DNA of 64,000 nt from Pelomonas sp. Root1217 (GTDB lineage: Bacteria; Pseudomonadota; Gammaproteobacteria; Burkholderiales; Burkholderiaceae_C). The stretch covers positions 725,536 to 789,535 of the forward strand of contig NZ_LMDC01000028.1 in NCBI RefSeq assembly GCF_001425705.1. Direction: 5' to 3'. How positions within the stretch are numbered: the first letter of the stretch is position 1; each line of letters starts with the position of its first letter. A model generated the notes under the pieces. It had not been told where the DNA came from. It saw nothing but the letters and a program-made list of their open reading frames with translations, and made no database searches. Below, one piece after another: positions 57,947 to 64,000 of the stretch. Made by a program: the position numbers and the translations under genes.

Positions 57947-58037
57947 GAGGGCCAATTGTAGGGACGGCGTCACCTGCGAGACCGGGTGTAACCCAGTGGA
58001 TTTCTATCATTCGCCCTTCACCCAAGAGGAGACGACG

Positions 58038-59015
58038 ATGAAGGCATGGCTCTGCGAGAACCCGGTGGGCGTGGAAGCGCTGCAATGGCGCGAACTGCCT
58101 GCACCGGCCCTGCCTGCCGGCCATTTGCGCGTGCAGATCAAGGCGGCCAGCCTGAATTTTCCTGACCTGCTCATCGTGCAGAACAAGTACCAGATGAAGC
58201 CGCCCCTGCCCTTCGTGCCGGGCACTGAATTCTCGGGCGTGGTCGCCGAAATGGGCGAAGGCGTCAAGGGCTTTGCCTTGGGTCAGCGCGTGGCGGCCTT
58301 CGGCGGCCTGGGCGGCTTCGCGACCGAAGTCTGCATCCCGGCCATGCTGGCCATGCCGCTGCCCGAAGCTTTCAGTTTCGAGGACGCTGCGGCCTTCATC
58401 TGCACCTATGCCACCAGCCACCACGCGCTGATGGACCGCGCTGCCCTGAAGGCCGGCGAAACCGTGCTCATACTCGGCGCGGCCGGTGGCGTCGGCACTG
58501 CGGCCATCCAGATCGCCAAAGCCGCCGGCGCTCGCGTCATTGCCGCCACCGGCAGTGACGCGAAATGCCAGGCCTGCCTGGCCCTGGGCGCCGACGCGAC
58601 CATCAACTACGCAACGCAGAACCTGCGCGACGAACTGAAGGCCCTGACCGAGGGCAAGGGTCCCGACGTCATCTACGACCCGGTCGGCGGCGATCTGGCC
58701 GAAGCGGCCTTTCGCTCCATCGCCTGGCGCGGCCGCTACCTCGTCATCGGGTTTGCGCAGGGCCAGATCCCGGCGCTGCCGCTGAACCTGGCACTGCTCA
58801 AGGGCGCGTCTCTGGTCGGCGTGTTCTGGGGCGAATTCGCCAAACGCGAACCTCGGCATAACGCCACGATGCTGGGAGAGTTGGCGGGCTGGTATGCCGC
58901 GGGCAAGATCAAACCGGTGCTGGACCGGGTGCTGCCGATGGAGGAATTGCCCGCCGCCTTCGCGCGCATGGCGGCCCGCGAGGTGGTCGGCAAGTTAGTT
59001 CTTACCAATTCGTGA
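58038..59015 (+). CDS. NADPH:quinone oxidoreductase family protein
   Basis: A 325-residue zinc-free medium-chain dehydrogenase/reductase. N-terminal GroES-like part (LNFPDLLIVQNKYQMKPPLPFVPG, GTEFSGVVAEMGEGV) and Rossmann nucleotide site with VLILGAAGGVGTAAIQIAKA. Zinc ligands of alcohol dehydrogenases are missing, as in QOR proteins. Reduces quinones or other enones with NADPH. GAGGAGA lies 8 bases before the ATG. Single gene. Confidence 0.92.
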   Translation: MKAWLCENPVGVEALQWRELPAPALPAGHLRVQIKAASLNFPDLLIVQNKYQMKPPLPFVPGTEFSGVVAEMGEGVKGFALGQRVAAFGGLGGFATEVCIPAMLAMPLPEAFSFEDAAAFICTYATSHHALMDRAALKAGETVLILGAAGGVGTAAIQIAKAAGARVIAATGSDAKCQACLALGADATINYATQNLRDELKALTEGKGPDVIYDPVGGDLAEAAFRSIAWRGRYLVIGFAQGQIPALPLNLALLKGASLVGVFWGEFAKREPRHNATMLGELAGWYAAGKIKPVLDRVLPMEELPAAFARMAAREVVGKLVLTNS

Positions 59016-59119
59016 AGCCTGAACCGGGGGCTTGGGCTAGGGCGATCCACAGGAGCTTCTAGGGGGCGGTGCGCTACATTCTCGACGGTCGAATCGACAG
59101 CCGCTGCCCGCCACGCGCC

Positions 59120-59863
59120 ATGACCGTCAAAGTTCTCATCATCGAAGACAACCCCGTTGCCCGCAGCTTCCTGTGCCGCGTGGTGCGAGAGAGCTTCAGC
59201 GACGCGATGGAGCTCACCGAAGTCGGTGACCTCGAGAACGCCCGCCGGCAGGTGGCCAAGCTTTCAGGCGGCAACCCGGAAATCGGCTTCAAGCTCATCC
59301 TCGTCGACCTGGAACTGCCTGACGGCAACGGCATGGAGTTCCTCACCGAGCTGGCCGGTTCGCCGGCCATCAAGATCGTCACGACCCTTTACTCGGACGA
59401 CGACCATCTGTTCCCGGCCCTGCAGTGCGGCGCCGATGGCTACCTGCTGAAGGAAGACCGCTTCGAGGTGCTGGTGGAAGAGCTGCAGCGCATCGTGCGC
59501 GGCCAGCCGCCACTGTCGCCGGCTATCGCGCGTCGCCTGCTGTCGCATTTCCGCCCCGGCTCCAGTGACAGCGGCACCATGCCGCTGAATTCGGGCTTCG
59601 GCTCGCTGTCGTCCTCGCACGCGGGTTTTTCCAACAGCCGCAGCGTCGCTCTGGACCCGCCCCCCGAATGGGAACGCCTGACGCCGCGCGAAAGCGAAGT
59701 GCTGACCTATCTGAGCAAGGGCTTCACGATCAAGGAGATCGCGAACCTGATGGGCATCAAGTGGTTTACCGTCAACGACCACATCAAGAGCATCTACAAG
59801 AAGCTCAACGTCTCCAGCCGCGCCGAAGCGGCGGTGCTGGCGTCAAAGCAGGGCCTGGTCTAA
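59120..59863 (+). CDS. Orphan NarL/LuxR-type response regulator
   Basis: A 247-residue regulator: receiver (about 1-125) with E9/D10, phospho-acceptor D63 (LILVDLELPDG), T in VTTLYSDDD and K111 (GYLLKED); a Ser/Gly-rich linker of ~45 residues; and a LuxR-type helix-turn-helix (about 180-245, LTPRESEVLTYLSKGFTIKE, MGIKWFTVNDHIKSIYKKL). No kinase gene is adjacent, so its partner is encoded elsewhere. Ends 21 bases inside the convergent amidotransferase gene. Confidence 0.9.
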   Translation: MTVKVLIIEDNPVARSFLCRVVRESFSDAMELTEVGDLENARRQVAKLSGGNPEIGFKLILVDLELPDGNGMEFLTELAGSPAIKIVTTLYSDDDHLFPALQCGADGYLLKEDRFEVLVEELQRIVRGQPPLSPAIARRLLSHFRPGSSDSGTMPLNSGFGSLSSSHAGFSNSRSVALDPPPEWERLTPRESEVLTYLSKGFTIKEIANLMGIKWFTVNDHIKSIYKKLNVSSRAEAAVLASKQGLV

Positions 59864-60550
59864 CCAGCGCTGCATCAGCCGCTTGAGAGCGGCTCGCAAT
59901 CCTTCCGACTCGCGCGCCATCACGGCGCGCAGTTCATTGGGCGTGATCGCGGCCTGCGACAGCTCGTCGATGTGGCCGATCAGCCATTGCTCGAAGCGCT
60001 CGGGCGCGACCTCCGGGTGGAACTGCAGTCCCAGGGCCCGGTCGTGCGGCGCGAACGCCTGGTGAGGGCAGGCGGCAGTCGCCGCCAGCGACAGCATCCC
60101 GGCAGGCAACTCGAACTGGTCGCCGTGCCAATGCAGCATGGGCTGGCCGCCCAGTTCGGCCAGCACGGTACCCTGCCCTGCCGCGGTCAGCGCCAGCGGC
60201 GCAAAGCCGATCTCCTTGACGCCCATCGGTTTCACGCGCGCGCCCAGGGCGCGGGCCATCAGCTGCGCGCCCAGGCAAATTCCGAGCAGCGGCTGACGCG
60301 AGTCCAGCCGCTGGCGGATCAGCCCGACCTCGTCGACCAGCCACGGGAAACTTTCCTCGTCCTCCACGCTGATCGGCCCGCCAAGCACCACGAGCAGGTC
60401 GACAGCATCGAGATCAACGGCGGCGGAGTCGTCGACGCCGGCCTCGTGATAACGCACCTCGAAACCACGCTCGCGCAGCATGGGTTCGATGAGGCCGAGG
60501 TCCTCGAAGGCGAGATGGCGCAGGGCGAGGGCGGTTTTCATGCGCGCCAT
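59843..60550 (-). CDS. Class I glutamine amidotransferase-like protein
   Basis: A 235-residue stand-alone amidotransferase domain of the GMP-synthase-like (GuaA N-terminal) type. Catalytic triad: C92 in LGICLGAQLMA, H178 and E180 in LQFHPEV. The DLLVVLGGPISVEDEE stretch is typical. Such proteins may act on gamma-glutamyl compounds or be stress-related; no synthase partner is nearby. Start at 60550 has GGGAGG 5 bases upstream; neighbouring ATGs at 60553 and 60541 are less well placed. Confidence 0.88.
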   Translation of the reverse strand: MARMKTALALRHLAFEDLGLIEPMLRERGFEVRYHEAGVDDSAAVDLDAVDLLVVLGGPISVEDEESFPWLVDEVGLIRQRLDSRQPLLGICLGAQLMARALGARVKPMGVKEIGFAPLALTAAGQGTVLAELGGQPMLHWHGDQFELPAGMLSLAATAACPHQAFAPHDRALGLQFHPEVAPERFEQWLIGHIDELSQAAITPNELRAVMARESEGLRAALKRLMQRWLDQALL

Positions 60551-60563
60551 CATCGCCTCCCGA

Positions 60564-61112
60564 TCACGCTGCCGAGCGCAGTTTCACGACGGGGAAATCC
60601 ACCGGCACGGCGAAGGCGACGTTCACATAGTTGGTGAACAGGTTCAGCGCCACATGGGCCAGGATCTCGACGATCTGGCCGTCGCCAAAACCTGCTGCGC
60701 GCAGCGCTGCGACGTCGGCATCACCTACTTGGCCGCGCCCCTCGACGAGCTGGAGCGCAAACCGCAGCGCAGCGGCCGCAGCCGGGTCGGCTGATTCACC
60801 GACCTGGGCCGCGCTCATTTCGCCAGACGTCGCGCCGGCCTTGCGGCCCAGGGCCGTGTGAGCGGCCAGACAGTATTCGCAGGCGTTGCGGTCGGCCACG
60901 GCGACAGCGATCTGCTCACCGAGTTTGGCCGGGATGGCCCCGCCGCCAAGAGCGCCAAAGAAGGACCACATGGCCTGCAGCGCTGCCGGAGAGTTGGCAA
61001 CAGCGCGGAACATGTTCGGCGTTGCGCCGAAGGCGCCATGGATCGCATCCAGCGTCGCACGGCTGGCGGTGGGGGTGTCGATGGCAGAGACAAGAGGAAC
61101 GCGGGAGGTCAT
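60564..61112 (-). CDS. AhpD-like / carboxymuconolactone decarboxylase family protein
   Basis: A 182-residue all-helical protein. The AhpD core is complete: E66, then C78-x2-C81-x3-H85 (ACEYCLAAH), the redox pair and proton relay of alkylhydroperoxidase-like members. It may detoxify peroxides with a thiol donor. It is divergent from the AraC-type gene, and two inverted repeats lie between them, so it is the likely target of that regulator. Stop 13 bases before the amidotransferase start; the two may be co-transcribed. Confidence 0.9.
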   Translation of the reverse strand: MTSRVPLVSAIDTPTASRATLDAIHGAFGATPNMFRAVANSPAALQAMWSFFGALGGGAIPAKLGEQIAVAVADRNACEYCLAAHTALGRKAGATSGEMSAAQVGESADPAAAAALRFALQLVEGRGQVGDADVAALRAAGFGDGQIVEILAHVALNLFTNYVNVAFAVPVDFPVVKLRSAA

Positions 61113-61130
61113 GGTTTCGCCTTTCGAGGG

Positions 61131-61185
61131 CAGTGGATGAAGGTCTCCACTGTCGCTGTCAGGCGGGAACGATAGGTATCATTCC
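61131..61185. promoter_or_regulatory. Divergent promoter region with two inverted repeats
   Basis: CAGTGGA-N8-TCCACTG (61131-61152) is a perfect 7-bp inverted repeat. GGAA-c-GATA-gg-TATC-a-TTCC (61166-61185) is a 9/10 inverted repeat whose arms contain good -10 hexamers for both directions: TATCAT (61177-61182, toward the AraC gene) and TATCGT (61174-61169, toward the AhpD-like gene). A protein on the second repeat would control both genes. Confidence 0.6.
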
Positions 61186-61211
61186 ATCCAGCAATTCAAC
61201 CCATTCGTCCC

Positions 61212-62066
61212 ATGACCGACAGCTCGCCGCTGGACCGACTGAGCCCGTTGTTCGAACGCTTTCGCGTGCGCGCCAGTCTCTTCCACGCCGGGCCGCTGTG
61301 CGGCGTGACCCACTTCGATGCCCGGCCCGGCCGCGGTTTCCTGCATGTCATGCGCAACGGCGAGATGGAGATCAGGCACGCCACCGCGACCGGCCTCGTC
61401 GAGAGCCTGTGGGTGCGCGAACCCAGCCTGGTCTTCTATCCGCGTCCGCTGGCGCACGACTTCCACAACGCCCCCACCGAGGGCTCGGACTTCGTCTGCG
61501 CCACGCTGGATTTCGAGGCCGGCCACCCGCTCGTGCAGGCGCTGCCGCCGCTGGTCGTGCTGCCACTGGCGCAGGTGCAGGGTATTGACGCGACGCTGAA
61601 GCTGCTGTTCGGCGAATCGGAGCGCGTGCGCTGTGGTCAACGCCTGCTGGCAGACCGGTTGTTCGAGGTGCTGCTGCTGCAACTGCTGCGCTGGATGCTG
61701 GACCAGCGTGACGCGGCCTTGCCCTTGGGGCTGATGCGCGGCCTGGCGGACCCGCGCCTGGCCTGCGCGCTGACGGCCCTGCATCGCCAGCCGGGCCAGG
61801 CATGGAGCCTGGCAGCCATGGCGGCCGAGGCTGGCATGTCACGCAGCCGCTTTGCCGAGGCGTTTCGCGACGCCCTGGGCCAGACGCCCGCCGACTATCT
61901 CGCCGACTGGCGCCTGGCCATTGCCCGCGCCGAACTGCGCGCCGGCAAGTCATTGAAGACGCTGGCGGCCGAGCTGGGCTATGCGAACGCTTCGGCCCTG
62001 AGCCGGTTGTTCGCGCTGCGGCATGCGGGCGTGTCGCCGCGGGCCTGGCTTCAACAGCACGGGTAG
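61212..62066 (+). CDS. AraC-family transcriptional regulator (cupin-type)
   Basis: A 284-residue regulator: N-terminal cupin-like AraC domain (about 1-170, LFHAGPLCGVTHFDARPGRGF) and a C-terminal pair of helix-turn-helix units (about 190-280, WSLAAMAAEAGMSRSRFAEAF, LKTLAAELGYANASALSRLF). It belongs to the RipA/cupin_6-like group that often lies beside AhpD-like or oxidoreductase genes. The likely target is the divergent AhpD-like gene. Ligand unknown. Confidence 0.9.
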   Translation: MTDSSPLDRLSPLFERFRVRASLFHAGPLCGVTHFDARPGRGFLHVMRNGEMEIRHATATGLVESLWVREPSLVFYPRPLAHDFHNAPTEGSDFVCATLDFEAGHPLVQALPPLVVLPLAQVQGIDATLKLLFGESERVRCGQRLLADRLFEVLLLQLLRWMLDQRDAALPLGLMRGLADPRLACALTALHRQPGQAWSLAAMAAEAGMSRSRFAEAFRDALGQTPADYLADWRLAIARAELRAGKSLKTLAAELGYANASALSRLFALRHAGVSPRAWLQQHG

Positions 62067-62079
62067 TAAAGTGCCGCAA

Positions 62080-62418
62080 ATGCATCGCGCCGGTCGCTTC
62101 GCCCTGCTCTGCCTGCTGCTCGTGCTGCTGCCCCTGCGCAGCCTGCTCGCGGCCGGCCAGCTGGGCTGCGAGCCGGTGCCGGTGCCCACGCAAGAGCAAC
62201 ACGCCGGCCATGACCACCAGGGCATGCATGGCGACGCCCACGACCACGCGGCCAAGCCCTGCAAGCTCTGCGCGCCCTGTTGCCTGGCCGCCGCGCCGCC
62301 GCCCGTGCTGACGCTGGACGCGGCGCCTGCCGCACCGGCCTTGCGCGTGGCCCAGGCGCCGGCCGAGCCCTGGGCTGGCGTCGTGCCGCCGCTGCCCGAC
62401 CCGCCTCCCAGGGGCTGA
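62080..62418 (+). CDS. Exported His/Cys-rich small protein (DUF2946-like)
   Basis: A 112-residue protein with a signal peptide (about 1-24, LLCLLLVLLPLRSLLAAG). The mature part holds a histidine-rich stretch (HAGHDHQGMHGDAHDH) followed by CKLCAPCC, then a Pro/Ala-rich tail. The layout fits DUF2946-type metal-handling proteins found next to copper-resistance genes. GTG at 62071 is an alternative start. It precedes the TolC-type gene by 84 bases in the same direction and is the likely first gene of a metal operon. Confidence 0.65.
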   Translation: MHRAGRFALLCLLLVLLPLRSLLAAGQLGCEPVPVPTQEQHAGHDHQGMHGDAHDHAAKPCKLCAPCCLAAAPPPVLTLDAAPAAPALRVAQAPAEPWAGVVPPLPDPPPRG

Positions 62419-62502
62419 GCTTCCCTTCGCTGCTGTTACTGCCGCTGTTCCCGCCGCTGCAAAGCGCGGCGGGCGTCTTCGCACCGCCCCGAGAGGCCCT
62501 GC

Positions 62503-63873
62503 ATGCATTCCCTTCCCTTCGCCCGCACCTGCGGGCTCGCGCTGCTGACTGCGCTGGCTGGCTGCGCCACCGCGCCACCCGACAGCATCGCCCCCGTCTC
62601 CAGGCTGACCGAACCGCACACCGCCCAGCCACTGTCGGCCACCCTGCCCTCTGCTGATCAGATTGCCCAGCGACTGCGAGAACCGCTGACGGCCGATGCT
62701 GCCGTGCAGCTCGCGCTGCAGAACAATCGCGGGTTGCAGGCGCGGCTGGCGCGCCTGGGCGTCACTGCTGCCGAGGTTGATGCGGCCGGCCGCCTGCCCA
62801 ACCCGGGCTTTCGCTTCAGCCGCCTGACGCGCGGCAGCGAGGTTGAGCTGGAGCGTGGCTGGCACATCGACCTTGCGCGCCTGCTGACCCTGCCCCTGAT
62901 GCGCGCCGCCGAGCAGCGCCGCCTGCAGGCCGAGCAGCAGCAGGCCGCCGCCGACACGCTAGCCTTGGCCGCCGACACACGCCGCGCCTGGGTGCGCGCC
63001 GTCGCGGCCGAGGAAGCACTGGCCTATCGCCGCCAGGTGCTGGAAGCCGCCGAGGCGGGCGCGGAACTCGCGCGCCGCATGCAGGCCGCCGGCAACTTCA
63101 ATGCTTTGGCGCGGGCCCGCGAGCAGGGCTTCGAGGCGGATGCCCGACTCGCCTTGGCACGCGCCGAGGCGCAGCGCCTCGCCGCACGCGAACGCCTCGT
63201 GCGCCTGCTCAGCCTGGAGGACGGCAGCGCGCTGCGCCTGCCCGAGCGCCTGCCCGAGCTGCCAGCCACGCCGAGAGAGCAGGCTGGCGTCGAAGCGCAA
63301 GCCCTGGCTCAGCGCCTGGACGTGCAAGCGGCGCGGCTGACTCTGGAGCAATCCGCACGCCAGCTTGACCTGGCCCGAATGACGCGCTGGGTGTCGATGC
63401 TGGAGCTGGGCACGGTACGCAACTCGTCCAACGAACAGCCCACCCAACGCGGCTGGGAGGTGGCGCTGGAACTGCCGATCTTCGGCCCCGGCCCCCAACC
63501 GAAGGCTGAGGCGCTGGCCCGCGAAGCCGCACATGGGGCCGCGGATACGGCCATCCAGGCCCGGTCCGAAGCCCGCGAGGCATACGGCCTTTACCGCAGC
63601 GCCTTCGACGTCGCCCGCCAGCACCGGGACGAACTGCTACCGCTGGCCCGGCGCGTCTCCGGCGAACAGCTGCTGCGCTACAACGCCATGCTGATCGGCG
63701 TCTTCGAGCTCCTGGCCGATGCCCGCGCCCAGGTCGCAGCCGTCAACGCCACGCAGGAGGCGCTGCGCGACTTCTGGATCGCCCAGGCCGACCTCGACCA
63801 GGCCCTCGTCGGCCGTGTCACGCCGGCCCTGCCCCAGGCCGCCGCCACCGCACCCGCCGCGGCAACCCACTGA
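62503..63873 (+). CDS. TolC-family outer-membrane efflux lipoprotein
   Basis: A 456-residue outer-membrane channel protein with lipobox LAGC (18-21). Two OEP repeats of long helices (about 70-240 and 270-440) with ALQNNRGLQARLARLG in the first and SEAREAYGLYRSAFDVARQH in the second. It would form the trimeric exit tunnel. Compared with CusC/NodT relatives, the transporter and adaptor genes are not yet seen and may lie beyond the right edge. The following Tat-exported gene starts 15 bases on, so they form one operon. Confidence 0.9.
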   Translation: MHSLPFARTCGLALLTALAGCATAPPDSIAPVSRLTEPHTAQPLSATLPSADQIAQRLREPLTADAAVQLALQNNRGLQARLARLGVTAAEVDAAGRLPNPGFRFSRLTRGSEVELERGWHIDLARLLTLPLMRAAEQRRLQAEQQQAAADTLALAADTRRAWVRAVAAEEALAYRRQVLEAAEAGAELARRMQAAGNFNALARAREQGFEADARLALARAEAQRLAARERLVRLLSLEDGSALRLPERLPELPATPREQAGVEAQALAQRLDVQAARLTLEQSARQLDLARMTRWVSMLELGTVRNSSNEQPTQRGWEVALELPIFGPGPQPKAEALAREAAHGAADTAIQARSEAREAYGLYRSAFDVARQHRDELLPLARRVSGEQLLRYNAMLIGVFELLADARAQVAAVNATQEALRDFWIAQADLDQALVGRVTPALPQAAATAPAAATH

Positions 63874-63887
63874 ACCCCGAGGATCCC

Positions 63888-64000
63888 ATGCTCAATCGAC
63901 GCTCCCTGCTCGCTGGCACCTCGCTGGCCGCGGTGTCCACCGTGGCGCTCGCTGCCTTGCCCGAACCCGTCATCCAGACCTCGCCCGACACGCAAGCCCC
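63888..64000 (+). CDS. Tat-exported protein, probable multicopper oxidase (cut by window edge)
   Basis: The first 37 codons are in the window. They encode a twin-arginine leader (NRRSLLAGTSLAAVSTVALA, cleavage about residue 22-23), followed by the mature start LPEPVIQTSPDTQ. Tat export suggests a cofactor-holding enzyme. In relatives the gene after a TolC-type gene of this kind is a multicopper oxidase with a very similar start; the copper motifs are outside the window. GAGGATCCC before the ATG gives a GAGG ribosome binding site. Confidence 0.65.
   Translation, partial: MLNRRSLLAGTSLAAVSTVALAALPEPVIQTSPDTQA

Overview
This window is a 64 kb stretch of chromosome from a high-GC betaproteobacterium, most likely of the Burkholderiales and close to the Roseateles/Pelomonas/Rubrivivax group. 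The support is gene order: rlmE-ftsH-folP-glmM-pstSCAB-phoU-phoB-phoR, carA-(LysE exporter)-carB-greA, surE-pcm-nlpD-rpoS-rlmD, and addB-addA divergent from trxA-rho-rpmE. The genus is inferred; no rRNA gene is present. I see no insertion sequence, prophage, CRISPR array or replication origin.

Layout. 1-2.9 kb: the start of a secreted protein behind a near-consensus sigma-54 promoter with an upstream palindrome, a DUF6249 / ECF sigma / anti-sigma-like cluster, an orphan gene with less GC-biased codons, and an SdpR/SdpI-like pair with an 18-bp operator. 2.9-6.8 kb: a NitT/TauT-type ABC importer and its GntR/FCD regulator, headed by a promoter that overlaps a perfect 14-bp palindrome. 6.8-13 kb: mixed single genes (MmcQ/YjbR, Sel1-repeat, LysR, FMN-dependent alpha-hydroxy-acid oxidase, DUF2785, GNAT, serine hydrolase). 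13.1-15.7 kb: a DUF2892 membrane protein, a second ECF sigma factor and two exported proteins built from two and three copies of one ~88-residue domain. 16-21 kb: LytS/LytTR two-component pair, nadA, a ComFB-family protein, tRNA-Pro overlapping an upstream membrane-protein gene, and a TetR regulator.

21-29.5 kb is DNA repair and core expression: AddA/AddB, thioredoxin, Rho and ribosomal protein L31 type B. 29.6-31.2 kb is an ArnT-like membrane glycosyltransferase. 31.2-37.9 kb is the complete phosphate-starvation locus with a clear Pho box; a second Pho-box promoter points the other way. 38.2-44.6 kb holds glmM, folP, ftsH, rlmE, yhbY, a DUF4149 gene and greA; 44.8-49.9 kb carB, a LysE/LeuE exporter and carA. 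50-52.8 kb: GlcG/HbpS-like protein, a Bax-inhibitor-1 family protein and a secreted GH5 glycosidase. 53-58 kb: the stationary-phase cluster rlmD, rpoS, nlpD, pcm, surE. 58-62 kb: a quinone oxidoreductase, an orphan LuxR-type response regulator, a glutamine amidotransferase-like protein and a divergent AhpD-like/AraC pair. The right edge opens a probable copper/heavy-metal operon: His/Cys-rich exported protein, TolC-type lipoprotein and the start of a Tat-exported protein, probably a multicopper oxidase.

The most noteworthy non-textbook signals are the duplicated repeat-domain proteins next to an ECF sigma factor, the gene whose stop codon is formed by nucleotides 8-10 of a tRNA, the sigma-54 promoter with palindrome at the left edge, the operator-covered (near-)leaderless promoters at 2.9 and 3.1 kb, and the outward-facing Pho promoter between pstS and glmM.
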